The notes under the pieces: generated by a model | The model's database searches: none | Told to the model about the DNA's origin: nothing | Seen by the model: only the letters and a program-made list of their open reading frames with translations | Shown: in pieces, positions 41,401 through 49,391 of the stretch | Layout of the letters: every line of letters begins with the position of its first letter | Numbering within the stretch: the stretch's first letter is position 1 | Virus record (IMG/VR): IMGVR_UViG_3300043395_004689 | Coordinates: 39,159-103,158 of that record | DNA from: a virus | Length of the DNA stretch: 64,000 nucleotides | Reading direction: 5' to 3' (one strand) | Translations under genes and position numbers: made by a program

Positions 41401-41739
41401 GTATTAAGTGGCGGTATCAGTGCTGTGATTGCAACTGCAACAAGTACAACAGCTACCGTGACATTTACTTTCACTGGCAGCGTATGTGCTCCACTAGGTG
41501 TACAGGTTTATGGTTATCAGAGAGCAAGTAATGTTTATGTTTCTCGTGCATTGGCCAGTGACTTTACTTCAAGAACACTGGCTGCTGGTGGTAGCAGTGG
41601 TAGTCCAAGTGCATTCAGTGCATTTGATTCCAGCGTTAACACCATGACATTGAGTTTAACTAAGTCGCTGACAGGTGCCACAGCCGCAGTTGGTCAGACC
41701 ACTCACTGCGTTGTACAATTTTTACTAAGTTCATCATAA
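38482..41739 (+). CDS. Large tail fibre with collagen-like repeats
   Basis: A 1,085-residue fibre, Gly/Ser/Thr-rich. About residues 365-620 hold five collagen-like Gly-X-Y blocks (for example GPQGPQGSTGATGATGATG) that alternate with a ~34-residue unit of the form V-V-D-G-S-G-R-L-I-I-T-L-T-D-G-S-T-V-D-A-G. Downstream are at least five E-G-T-x-N-L-Y-F-T-N-x-R repeats, as in phage fibre shafts, and a beta-rich C-terminal tip (from ~residue 950) likely to contact the receptor. Collagen blocks probably trimerise. Repeats in the DNA make length variation likely. Confidence 0.88.
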   Translation: MAINASSGGQLQGGTGGGGGLTEEDVQDIVAEQIEVGNDLSIGLQTSYDDTTGKLTISLAGGGTGGGTAGSISVKENGTARGTAGVLNFVGPNVSVTNNVATITGGLDSIAVYENTSNRGNFTSINFVSGATVTVDNGTANVSIAGGGGSYTLPTASGSTLGGIKIGTGLSIDGNGVVSATGGGSYTLPTASTGTLGGVKVDGTTITINGSGVISAVGGGTGGGISISDVSTYLTNNGYTTTTYVDGQISNLINGAPGALNTLNELAAAIASNPNFATDLTTSLAGKLNISGGTMTGALTLAGAPTSDLQASTKKYVDDSIAAIPAPTTALASLTDVDVASKSSGQILGWNGTKWVAVNNSGTKGDTGEAGPQGPAGLSITSATVSVSGRLLVTLSNGSVVDAGNVAGVSSATVNGSGQLVLTKQDGSTINAGSVIGPTGATGATGAQGPQGDTGDTGVGIAGAVVDGSGRLIITLTDGSTVDAGSSVGPQGPQGSTGATGATGATGPAGNGIFSAVVDGDGNLQITLDDATSINAGSVIGPQGPQGSQGPAGRSIANSGVVVDSSGYLQITLTDGSTINAGYVVGPQGSTGATGAKGDKGDTGATGATGATGATGTSYTVNGSSGSVQIYGLSSTTQSGYNFEVDLSNKANKLTTARNISLTGKVTGLTSFDGSGNVSITTALSGVTTSDVTEGTRLYYSDGRARLAISSSSDSSISSLISYDDTTGVIKYRANTSYITEGSNLYFTNTRADARADTRIAASSINALSDVDTVTTAPTNGQVLTWTGSAWTPSSVSGGSGAVSSVNSKTGAVVLSTDDVTEGTSNLYFTNSRWDTRLSSKSTDNLSEGTTNKYFSNTLARNALAAGTGLSYNSSTGTFSINTSTDNVTEGSTNLYYTSGRFDTRLGQSNLNQLADVADTTPTTGQALVWNGSAWSPSTVSGGGSGGTGSTSGVFRAAVQVEYDASGNLSSVSVLSGGISAVIATATSTTATVTFTFTGSVCAPLGVQVYGYQRASNVYVSRALASDFTSRTLAAGGSSGSPSAFSAFDSSVNTMTLSLTKSLTGATAAVGQTTHCVVQFLLSSS
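39971..40000 (+). repeat. 9-bp tandem repeat in a collagen block
   Basis: GGTGCCACA repeated three times in frame, coding Gly-Ala-Thr. Confidence 0.75.
40291..40326 (+). repeat. 9-bp tandem repeat in a collagen block
   Basis: Four exact copies of GGTGCTACA (Gly-Ala-Thr). Slippage would change fibre length without frameshift. Confidence 0.85.
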
Positions 41740-41748
41740 GGATAGTAA

Positions 41749-43734
41749 ATGTCAATTAATGCTTGGAAAACCAGTTTCATTGGGTTAAACAAGCCAGCAA
41801 AGGTAATTGCTGGGGTTGCTGAATCATTCTTACCAGTGGCACTTTGGCCTCATGCCAATGCCACTGACGATCCTTATTGGAGTGGCGGATCAAATCCTCA
41901 GTATTATCGTTGGGAAGTAACATTTACGGTCAATGACAGAATACATGGTAGTAATTTAACTCGCACACCATATGCTTTTAATGCACAAGACATTGAAGTA
42001 GGCGACTTTGTTGCTGGTGCTCAAGATGGCAAGGTTTGTCAAATTATGAGTATCAGCGAAAAAGGCAACAACACACTAACTGCCGTTGTCGAAGACAGAT
42101 TGCGCTATAACACATTTAGAGATCCCACTGGCTTTGGCTTGTTTGGTACTCCGGGTACTGTTATCTTCTTCCAAATCAACGAACTAGGATTCCCAATGCT
42201 GGATCCGGTCCCTGGTGAAGCAGCCGCAGACTTCTTTACCAATGTGATGAGTAGATTCCAATACATGAATCCGCTGACAAATTACTTGCTAGAACAATCA
42301 AGTCATGGATTTCAGCAAGGCGATTCTATCTGTATTGAAAATGGACTTTTTGCTCTAAGTAACCCAGACAACATTGATCGCTTTATTGGTACTGTGGTAT
42401 ACCCAGGTCCAGGGCCCGATCAATTTATTTTAAGACCGGCTAACGGCATTATTGATTTTGTTCCAGGATTGCCCGGCTCCGTTGGAGACTATCTGTATCC
42501 TAGCTTGGATGGCAGCGGTGACTTGACTACCAGCGCAGATAGTCGCAGACCTATCTACTTGAAAATTGCTGATGCTATAACCACTTCAACTACAGGCACT
42601 GGTATTGATCCAACTGGCGTTGATGGTGACATTGTAGAAATTAATAGAATACAGATTACCCTTGCCAGTGGCAGCGGCACATATACCTTAGATGATGCAG
42701 TAACACTGATCAATGCTGCCAGTGCTAGCCACAAAGTAACAGCAGTCAAAGTAGGAGCCGCTACAGAAGTGGCCAGCGATGTTGCTGGTCAAGGTAGTGC
42801 TTATGGTATCATTGCTGGTTATGTGCCTTTTAGTGCAAGTATCAATGGTGTCACAGTTAATTTTACAACAACTACCAGCGGTGCTGCCGCATACGGCGAC
42901 CCAAGTGTAGCTGATGCCAATGACATGATTGCAGATATTAATGCTGCCGGAATAACCGATATTGTTGCCAGCTTGGTCAACGGCAGTGAATTAAAACTTA
43001 GACACAATGCAGGTGGTGCAATTACTATCGTTAATATCAGTGCTGACCTTAACGGTAATAATTTTGCTGGCACAAATTCAGTTTCAAGCTTGCCAGAGTC
43101 TACTCCAGCAAACACAACAACATTTGCGTTGAGACTGATTAGAACTGACGGCGGTCCATTGACCATCAGAGACTTTGCTGGTGTATTCTTAAATACCGCA
43201 GGAGTACTCAGTGGACAAAATGGTCGCTATGCTCTGGGACTAAACATTGAGCAAGGTATCCGCACTGGCGGAATCACCGTAGTAGCAGACATAACAGCCA
43301 GAGATGCTCTCAACTCTCTAGTAGGCGACCAATGTCATGTCATCAACGACGGCAACAACGAATGGGCTACATTTACCTATGATGGCAGTCAGTGGATTAA
43401 AACTGGTGGTCAGCGTAGCGTGGCCGTTGATGCAAGAACACTCAAAGGAACAGTGGCCCTACCAGGTACAACAACCACAATTGGTACAGTCAGCGAAGAT
43501 CGTAGAATTTTAAATGTAAGCGTAGCAGTCTTACAGGACCTAGTAGGAGCGCCTGATTTCACAATTGATGTAGGCAGCGCCACAGTTTGGCAATTTAGTC
43601 AACACGGTGCCAGCAAGGTTGGCACCTATGTAGTAGACACAGATTTGGTTACAACCACAAGAGAAGATGTGGTTGTAAATATACCTAGCAATAGTGCAAC
43701 AGGCAACATCAGAGTAGAGGTATCCTACATATGA
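41749..43734 (+). CDS. Large virion protein (661 aa), fibre or baseplate
   Basis: A long Ser/Thr/Asn/Ala-rich, beta-heavy protein with an N-terminal aromatic region, two copies of a domain with E-I-N-R-I-Q-I-T-L-A-S-G-S and then D-A-V-T-L-I-N-A-A-S, and a C-terminal repeat ending E-D-V-V-V-N-I-P-S-N. Similar in layout to phage fibre-associated or adhesin proteins. The part from ~residue 520 (GDQCHVINDGNNEWATFTYDGSQW) resembles a small adhesin domain often seen in aquatic phages. AAGGAT precedes the ATG; ATGA overlap with the next gene. Confidence 0.65.
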   Translation: MSINAWKTSFIGLNKPAKVIAGVAESFLPVALWPHANATDDPYWSGGSNPQYYRWEVTFTVNDRIHGSNLTRTPYAFNAQDIEVGDFVAGAQDGKVCQIMSISEKGNNTLTAVVEDRLRYNTFRDPTGFGLFGTPGTVIFFQINELGFPMLDPVPGEAAADFFTNVMSRFQYMNPLTNYLLEQSSHGFQQGDSICIENGLFALSNPDNIDRFIGTVVYPGPGPDQFILRPANGIIDFVPGLPGSVGDYLYPSLDGSGDLTTSADSRRPIYLKIADAITTSTTGTGIDPTGVDGDIVEINRIQITLASGSGTYTLDDAVTLINAASASHKVTAVKVGAATEVASDVAGQGSAYGIIAGYVPFSASINGVTVNFTTTTSGAAAYGDPSVADANDMIADINAAGITDIVASLVNGSELKLRHNAGGAITIVNISADLNGNNFAGTNSVSSLPESTPANTTTFALRLIRTDGGPLTIRDFAGVFLNTAGVLSGQNGRYALGLNIEQGIRTGGITVVADITARDALNSLVGDQCHVINDGNNEWATFTYDGSQWIKTGGQRSVAVDARTLKGTVALPGTTTTIGTVSEDRRILNVSVAVLQDLVGAPDFTIDVGSATVWQFSQHGASKVGTYVVDTDLVTTTREDVVVNIPSNSATGNIRVEVSYI

Positions 43735-44129
43735 AAACTTTTAATAACACAGCAGGCACTACCTCAAGCGAATTTACCATTGGTGCAGGCACCACTGGTT
43801 GCAGACAAATTGCGTTGGGCGCAGTTTGCTCGGGCGCAGACACCCTGGCCACAGATCGCAACGGAGAAAATGTCAGCATTGCCGGCACCGAGTTTTATGA
43901 TCTAAAATTTTTAGCCACTGACCAAACAGGCCAACGAGTTGCCAAACAGTTCCGCGGTACCATCACCGCTGGTGGTGCCATCAGCAAGATTGAAGATATA
44001 TTTGAAGAAGGGTTCGACGGAGATGTTGAACTGTCAGTGTCAGGTTCTGACCTAGTGATTAACTGCAAGATTGGAACCGCTAGCACAGCAACATACAACA
44101 TTTATGTTTCGTTGCAAAGAATTGAATAA
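43731..44129 (+). CDS. Virion-type beta-rich protein (132 aa)
   Basis: Small Thr/Gly-rich protein between two fibre genes. Likely a fibre connector or tip protein. No family recognised. Coupled to the preceding gene by ATGA. Confidence 0.6.
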   Translation: MKTFNNTAGTTSSEFTIGAGTTGCRQIALGAVCSGADTLATDRNGENVSIAGTEFYDLKFLATDQTGQRVAKQFRGTITAGGAISKIEDIFEEGFDGDVELSVSGSDLVINCKIGTASTATYNIYVSLQRIE

Positions 44130-44143
44130 GAGAGAAAATCAAC

Positions 44144-45277
44144 ATGTCAAATTTACTTGAAGGAAAAGTGTTTGTTAAAATCAGTGAGCTTGATGCAACC
44201 ACCACCTTTGATACCAACGACGAATTTGTATTGGTACGCAACGGCACCACAGTAAAAACTGCCGGTATTGACTTTGTTGATACTGTGGTCAGCATTGGTA
44301 ACCTTGCTACAAAAACCTACACTGATGCTGCTGTGGCAGCATTGGTTGCTGGAGCACCTGGAGCCCTAGACACACTGAATGAGTTGTCTGCGGCTCTCAA
44401 CAACGATGCTGATTTTGCCAGTACCATTACCAACCAACTGTCTTTGAAATTAGATGTTGGTGACTTTGGTTTGTATTTCTGGAATGAGTTAACCGCAGTA
44501 ACTACCTATCACATTGCTGAAGGTACCAATCTTTACTACACAGAAGATCGCGTTGATGCAAACTTTGCTACAAAGAACACAGATGCATTAGCAGAAGGCA
44601 CAACTAATCTTTACCACACAGATGCTCGTGTGCTTGATATTGTTAATCCATTGATTCCTACAAGTGTATTTGATCTTGATATTCCAGCAATATCTGTTAG
44701 TATTCCTGGGTTTCTTTACTATGATGGCACTAGCCTAAGCTGGCAAACTGTTAATGCATTTTCAACCACAGATGATTTGGCCGAAGGTGCAACTAACCTT
44801 TACTTTACAGATGCTCGTGTTGATGCAAACTTTGCTACAAAGAACACAGATGCATTGGCAGAGGGCTCAACTAACCTTTACTATACAGATACTCGTGTAC
44901 TTGATATTGTTGGACCGTTGATTCCTGCTAGCACAGATGATCTCAGTGAAGGATCAAATTTATTCTTTACCACCAGCCGTGCTAGAAATGCAATTAGCGC
45001 AAGCACCGGCATCACATACAATTCTTCAACAGGAGCCATTGGATTAACTCCAACACCAACATTTACCACAGTAACCACTACTAACTTAAATGTTCAAAAT
45101 GTCACATTTACTGGCACCGGTGCAGTTACAATTACCAGTGGCAACGACTTAAATTTGGTTGCCGCAGGCAGCGTCAATGCCAATGGTAGTCCTGTTATTA
45201 CTAAAGCTCAATTAAAAGCAGTAGTAGCAGCGTCTACGGACTTTGCTGATTTCAAAGCAAGAATTGCAGCGTTGTGA
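44144..45277 (+). CDS. Tail fibre with repeated shaft motif (377 aa)
   Basis: An N-terminal KISELDATTTFDTNDEFVLV segment and a short GAPGALDTLNELSAAL region shared with the large fibre, then repeats of the form L-A-E-G-T-T-N-L-Y-x-T-D-x-R-V-x-x, and a beta-rich tail. The C-terminal tail ends in KAQLKAVVAASTDFADFKARI, which looks like a peptide that other tail proteins may bind. A ~110-base direct DNA repeat (starting 44552 and 44819) encodes two shaft units. Confidence 0.8.
   Translation: MSNLLEGKVFVKISELDATTTFDTNDEFVLVRNGTTVKTAGIDFVDTVVSIGNLATKTYTDAAVAALVAGAPGALDTLNELSAALNNDADFASTITNQLSLKLDVGDFGLYFWNELTAVTTYHIAEGTNLYYTEDRVDANFATKNTDALAEGTTNLYHTDARVLDIVNPLIPTSVFDLDIPAISVSIPGFLYYDGTSLSWQTVNAFSTTDDLAEGATNLYFTDARVDANFATKNTDALAEGSTNLYYTDTRVLDIVGPLIPASTDDLSEGSNLFFTTSRARNAISASTGITYNSSTGAIGLTPTPTFTTVTTTNLNVQNVTFTGTGAVTITSGNDLNLVAAGSVNANGSPVITKAQLKAVVAASTDFADFKARIAAL
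44552..44928 (+). repeat. ~110-bp direct repeat in fibre gene
   Basis: Near-identical blocks from 44552 and 44819 (GTTGATGCAAACTTTGCTAC...) encode V-D-A-N-F-A-T-K-N-T-D-A-L-A-E-G units. Confidence 0.8.
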
Positions 45278-45297
45278 TTTGGTCAAGGCTTTGAATT

Positions 45298-45435
45298 GTG
45301 TACGAACCTAGAAGAAGAAGATATAACAGAGATTCGGTAGCCATTGGCAGATATGCCGGAGAAGAAAGCGATACTGAATATACTGTTTCTGCAGGTCGCC
45401 GAGCTTACCAGCTTTATAAAGGAACCTTCAAATGA
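45298..45435 (+). CDS. Small basic protein (45 aa), GTG start
   Basis: Starts GTG as MYEPRRRRYN, with four Arg in a row, then Gly/Glu. It fills the gap between the fibre and subtilisin genes and overlaps the next ATG by four bases (ATGA). No family recognised. Confidence 0.5.
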   Translation: MYEPRRRRYNRDSVAIGRYAGEESDTEYTVSAGRRAYQLYKGTFK

Positions 45436-46970
45436 AAGAATACATTATTACAGTTAAAGACCCAATGGTATGGGACACTGGTCTATGGAACGAACTAACA
45501 GTAGATGGCCTTGGGGATAACTTTATTCCTACACGCGGTGTTGAAGTACTCAACGAAAGACCTTTCAATGAATGGTGCGCTCATTTTAATCTCACCGATG
45601 AAGAAGCAGCACAGATAAGACAGGATTCTAGAATTGATACAGTTGAGCTACAGGCTGATCTGCAAGAAGGAGTTGAGAAAGGCTTTTCAGCAGTTCGTAG
45701 CAGTTACAGCTATAATCGTCATCCAAGTCAAACAACCAACACCATGAAGAACTGGGGGTTGCTTCGATGTATAAACCAAGCTGACCCTTACGGTGTCAAC
45801 ACAGCCGTAACAGCAGAGTTTCCTTATAATCTAGATGGCACAGGTGTTGATGTCATTGTTATGGATTCGGGTGTGGAACCTAATCACCCTGAGTTTGCGG
45901 TAAATGCTGATGGCACAGGCGGAAGTAGAGTTGTTGACTTTAACTGGGCCAGTCTTGGTGTTCCAGGAACACCATCGTCAGCCAGCATTGGAGGTTATCT
46001 CGGTGATGGCGACGGCCATGGTAGTCACTGCGCCAGTGTAAGCTGTGGTAACACACAGGGTTGGGCTTCAGGTGCAGCCATTTATTCTATTCGTATTTTC
46101 TCTGGCACTAACATTAGAACCGGTTCTTTTCTAGGTGCCATTAGCTCAGACATTGGATTTGACCTAGTGCGAGCATTTCATTTAGCTAAAATTGCTGCGG
46201 GCAACACTAGACCAACCATCTGTACCAACAGCTGGGGTTATCGTTCCACCTACAGTGGTATGACTTCCACAGTCTACAGAGGAACCACATATCCAGGCAG
46301 CTCGCCCAATGCCACATATGGACAAGTAAATTACCTACATCCATATGTGGTCAACTACCTTGATGCCAGTGCTACCAACTGCATCAATGCTGGTGTTATA
46401 TTGGTTGGTGCTGCTGGCAATTACTATCATAAAGCCGATGTGTCTGGTGGACTAGACTACAACAACTACTATAATTCATACTATGGTGTAACTTACTATC
46501 ATAGAGGAAGTAGTCCTACACGAGCCACAGGATTTATTAATGTTGGCGCAGTTGATACCATACAAACCAGCCCACCAATAGAAAGAAAAAGTAGCTTTAG
46601 TGAAACAGGTCCTAGAGTTGATATCTATGCACCAGGCTCTATGGTCATGGGTGCTTATGCAAATAAACCTTATGCCACTGCTGCGGTTGCAGATCCAAGA
46701 GCCAGCGGGTTTTATCTAAACAAGGTGTCTGGTACTAGCATGGCATGTCCTCAGGTCACTGGAGTATTGGCTTGTTTACTACAGGCTCGACCAACAGCCA
46801 CAGCCGCTGACTGCCTGGCATGGCTTGTTGAAAACAGCACCAAAAATGTGCTGGATCAAAATCCCAGTGGCGGCACAGGATACACCAACAACTTTTTCCT
46901 ACAAGGCGGCAACAACAGATTACTATATCAGCCCTTTAAGAGTGCAACTAGAGGAAGTATTACCAGTTAA
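45432..46970 (+). CDS. Subtilisin-like serine protease (S8)
   Basis: A 512-residue peptidase S8 with catalytic triad D145 (in V-M-D-S-G-V-E), H196 (in D-G-H-G-S-H-C) and S436 (in G-T-S-M-A-C-P). There is no signal peptide; the first ~100 residues are a likely pro-domain or virion-attachment region. It lies in the tail-fibre operon, so it is probably carried in the virion, where it could cut fibres or surface proteins. The Asp, His and Ser sites all look intact. Confidence 0.92.
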   Translation: MKEYIITVKDPMVWDTGLWNELTVDGLGDNFIPTRGVEVLNERPFNEWCAHFNLTDEEAAQIRQDSRIDTVELQADLQEGVEKGFSAVRSSYSYNRHPSQTTNTMKNWGLLRCINQADPYGVNTAVTAEFPYNLDGTGVDVIVMDSGVEPNHPEFAVNADGTGGSRVVDFNWASLGVPGTPSSASIGGYLGDGDGHGSHCASVSCGNTQGWASGAAIYSIRIFSGTNIRTGSFLGAISSDIGFDLVRAFHLAKIAAGNTRPTICTNSWGYRSTYSGMTSTVYRGTTYPGSSPNATYGQVNYLHPYVVNYLDASATNCINAGVILVGAAGNYYHKADVSGGLDYNNYYNSYYGVTYYHRGSSPTRATGFINVGAVDTIQTSPPIERKSSFSETGPRVDIYAPGSMVMGAYANKPYATAAVADPRASGFYLNKVSGTSMACPQVTGVLACLLQARPTATAADCLAWLVENSTKNVLDQNPSGGTGYTNNFFLQGGNNRLLYQPFKSATRGSITS

Positions 46971-47044
46971 ATATGATTGTACTGCTAACTTGATTGAGTT
47001 TAAGTACATGTGAAGACGGTTTTAATTATACAAGGAAGAATGTC

Positions 47045-47425
47045 ATGGAAACCTTAGAACCAAAAAATTATGTAAGAGTATGTGTTGAAAGAGAACTTAC
47101 AAATACAGAATTTGATCAGATCACTGAAATCATCGACGATGAAATTGGTGACATAGTAGGCAGCGACGAAGTCATTGAACACATCAATGAACTTGGTATG
47201 GTCTGCTATCTTTTTGAACTAGCCACAGACATTCACAACAGCGAGCAAGGAACCATTGCTGGTGACCTAATCAGCTACGAAATAGATCAAGTACTGCCTG
47301 AGGGACTTCAATGGGAATTTGAAGCCAGCACCGAGGATGTGGAACTTGATGTTGCTGACAATGTTTCTGACGAAGAAATCCGCGAAGCTGCTGTAAAACA
47401 CTATCAAAACCTACTAAAGGGTTAA
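47045..47425 (+). CDS. Acidic unknown protein (126 aa)
   Basis: Highly acidic (many Glu/Asp), helical, starting METLEPKNYVRVCVER. CAAGGAAG lies upstream. Directly precedes the thioesterase gene (no gap). An early upstream start is rejected because it has no ribosome-binding site. Confidence 0.6.
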   Translation: METLEPKNYVRVCVERELTNTEFDQITEIIDDEIGDIVGSDEVIEHINELGMVCYLFELATDIHNSEQGTIAGDLISYEIDQVLPEGLQWEFEASTEDVELDVADNVSDEEIREAAVKHYQNLLKG

Positions 47426-47902
47426 ATGAGATATACGCCTGCGGCCCTGAGGTTATTGGGTTATAACCTCAGAAGTCGGCACTGGAACGACTTTGCCGCA
47501 CATACCATGGAAACATGGTTCAAGTTCAGTGCCGACCATACCTTCAGTGATTTTGCATGGTACTCGACCAAACAACACCGAAACATCATGAATGTCACAC
47601 ACGGCGGTGCCTTGGTCACCTACATGGATTATGCCATGGCTGCTAGTATTTGGGATATCACTGCTGGCGGAAATGCATGGACTGTGTCCTTAAACAATGA
47701 ATTTGTCAAGCCTGCTAGAATCAATCGTTGGCTGTTTGCACAGGTAAAAACTGTGGCTCTAGGAGAACTCATTGAGCTTGAAGGAACTATCAGAGCCAAT
47801 GATCCAGATGGTATGCTCGTAATGCGAAGTTTTGGCAAATTTACTCAGCCTAAACGCATTGACATAGAAAATAATTCTGCTATAATTGCGTATAGAGAAT
47901 AA
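47426..47902 (+). CDS. PaaI-like hotdog acyl-CoA thioesterase
   Basis: A 158-residue hotdog protein with N-V-T-H-G-G-A-L-V-T-Y-M-D-Y-A-M, the PaaI-type active-site region (H-G-G-x..D), and a beta core (WTVSLNNEFVKPARINRWLFAQ). It would hydrolyse acyl-CoA or aryl-CoA thioesters. Phage thioesterases are unusual. A good promoter for the next gene lies inside its 3' end. Confidence 0.82.
   Translation: MRYTPAALRLLGYNLRSRHWNDFAAHTMETWFKFSADHTFSDFAWYSTKQHRNIMNVTHGGALVTYMDYAMAASIWDITAGGNAWTVSLNNEFVKPARINRWLFAQVKTVALGELIELEGTIRANDPDGMLVMRSFGKFTQPKRIDIENNSAIIAYRE
47859..47886 (+). promoter_or_regulatory. Consensus sigma70 promoter
   Basis: TTGACA, 16 bases, TATAAT, inside the thioesterase 3' end. 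Start near 47893, leader ~33 bases with AAGGA before the next ATG. Confidence 0.8.
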
Positions 47903-47925
47903 TTCAACCCATTAAGGATTACCCA

Positions 47926-48510
47926 ATGAAGATCAATCTACGCAAGGCCAGTGTTGTTCAAGACCAAATTCAAGCAGAGCTCAAGTTGCTGGGCTCTGAA
48001 AAGACTGCAATCAATGTCAGCATTTTTGACACCGACATTGTCGGTAAGCTAGATGTGCAATTGGCCAAGATCCGTGAAACCAATCACCGTGCAGGTCGCC
48101 TGCTGGAAGCCAACTCTTATCTCAGAGCCACTGTGGCTTTGAAGAATGCCGAAGCAGGTATCACTGGGTATCTTGCTGAAGATGCCATGTTGGCCGCGGC
48201 TGAGGCTCGCACTCGTGCTGTCACTGAACTTGAAGTTCGCCCAAACATTGAGTCGTTGACTCAAGAAATGGAAGCGCGGCGTGCCAGTGCCAGTGCTGTT
48301 GATCGTAACAGCATCTACGGTGGCCGGTCCTATGATATGAATGTTGATGTGGCAACACAAGAATATGTCGACGAGGCTCGTCGTAGTTTGGAAACAATTC
48401 GCCGGCGCCGTCGCAAGATCAAGGATGAGATGGTCACCATCAATGTTCGTACCGAGTTTGAAGTACCCGAAAAGGTAGCACTTGTGCTTACCGAACTTGG
48501 GCTAGACTAA
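47926..48510 (+). CDS. Coiled-coil unknown protein (194 aa)
   Basis: Mostly helical, Ala/Glu/Arg-rich, with a Tyr/Gly-rich gap (DRNSIYGGRSYDMN) and an Arg-rich RRRRRKIK segment. Probably a long coiled coil. Driven by a near-consensus promoter. Function unknown. Confidence 0.62.
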   Translation: MKINLRKASVVQDQIQAELKLLGSEKTAINVSIFDTDIVGKLDVQLAKIRETNHRAGRLLEANSYLRATVALKNAEAGITGYLAEDAMLAAAEARTRAVTELEVRPNIESLTQEMEARRASASAVDRNSIYGGRSYDMNVDVATQEYVDEARRSLETIRRRRRKIKDEMVTINVRTEFEVPEKVALVLTELGLD

Positions 48511-48536
48511 GCCGCCACACTTGGTCCAGAGGAATA

Positions 48537-48671
48537 ATGGAAACACCTGCATCCTACAATGATGCAAAGCTTATAGATGGTCTTGAAAACCCGTCTGACT
48601 CAGCCTTGTTTAGGTATCAAAAAATTATATTGATATTTGATGGTATACCTAAGCAACAAGCACATGTTTGA
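48537..48671 (+). CDS. Small unknown protein (44 aa)
   Basis: Starts METPASYNDA with GAGGAATA upstream. It fills most of the 180-base gap between the coiled-coil and secreted-hydrolase genes. No family recognised. Confidence 0.5.
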   Translation: METPASYNDAKLIDGLENPSDSALFRYQKIILIFDGIPKQQAHV

Positions 48672-48691
48672 TGTTCAATGGTTGATATTCC

Positions 48692-49195
48692 ATGTTTGTT
48701 AGTTTCCGTTACCTCTGCTTCGTGGCACTATTCTTAGGCGTTTGCGCTACTGCACAAGCCCACGATAAAAACTATCGTGGGTTTATTATTGGCTTCACTG
48801 GTCTCAACGAAGCCTTTGATGATTCTGCCTTTACTACCTTTGCTCGCGATCGGCGATTGATTCCTATTAAACTGTCTTGGACACAGGAAAGTGTGGCTCT
48901 AACACTGATACGCAACTCGCAAGGCTACTATGAACTTTATGGTTTTAGCAAGGGTGCTGAAACTGTTGGCGCTGTAATAAAAAAGAAAGTTGGTAGGCCT
49001 CCGGGCTGTGCAACCACAGTTGGCGCTTACAGGACCACCAATGTTGACTTCCGCCTGTACAAGATTCCTTTTATCAATTACTTTGACGCATCTGGTCGAG
49101 GTAACACTGGACCTGGAATATTCATTGACAATGTAGACCACTCTAGTATACAATCGCATATAAATCGTTTTGACTATGAGTGCAAGCAACAATGA
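48692..49195 (+). CDS. Secreted alpha/beta-hydrolase-like protein
   Basis: A 167-residue protein with a signal peptide (LFLGVCATAQA) and a G-F-S-K-G nucleophile elbow. Short for the fold and lacking a clear acid/His pair, so activity is uncertain. Its phage role is unknown, perhaps envelope modification. ATGA overlap with the next membrane gene. Confidence 0.6.
   Translation: MFVSFRYLCFVALFLGVCATAQAHDKNYRGFIIGFTGLNEAFDDSAFTTFARDRRLIPIKLSWTQESVALTLIRNSQGYYELYGFSKGAETVGAVIKKKVGRPPGCATTVGAYRTTNVDFRLYKIPFINYFDASGRGNTGPGIFIDNVDHSSIQSHINRFDYECKQQ
49125..49154 (+). promoter_or_regulatory. Possible sigma70 promoter
   Basis: TTGACA, 18 bases, TACAAT, inside the hydrolase-like gene and upstream of the small membrane gene and uvsE. 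Confidence 0.55.
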
Positions 49196-49383
49196 ATAGC
49201 ATAGAAAAAATTTGGGCAAGAGCAACAGGGCACCTTATGGGTCATACCGATGAGGATCGCCCCGATGTGCCAATTCTAACTATTCGTGAAGCCCGCATTG
49301 CACTTTTTTTAAAAACATTTTGGGTAGTGATACATGTGATTACTTGTTTCTTTATCATTGCTAATGTTATCCATCACTGGTAG
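49192..49383 (+). CDS. Single-pass membrane protein (63 aa)
   Basis: Soluble N-terminal half, then one membrane segment (FWVVIHVITCFFIIANVI). ATG 49192 overlaps the preceding stop (ATGA). No family recognised. Confidence 0.6.
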   Translation: MNSIEKIWARATGHLMGHTDEDRPDVPILTIREARIALFLKTFWVVIHVITCFFIIANVIHHW

Positions 49384-49391
49384 GAGCCATT

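Noticed and set aside
38482-41739. Long minus-strand frames inside fibre genes
   Set aside because: They mirror low-complexity coding sequence, lack ribosome sites and break at random.
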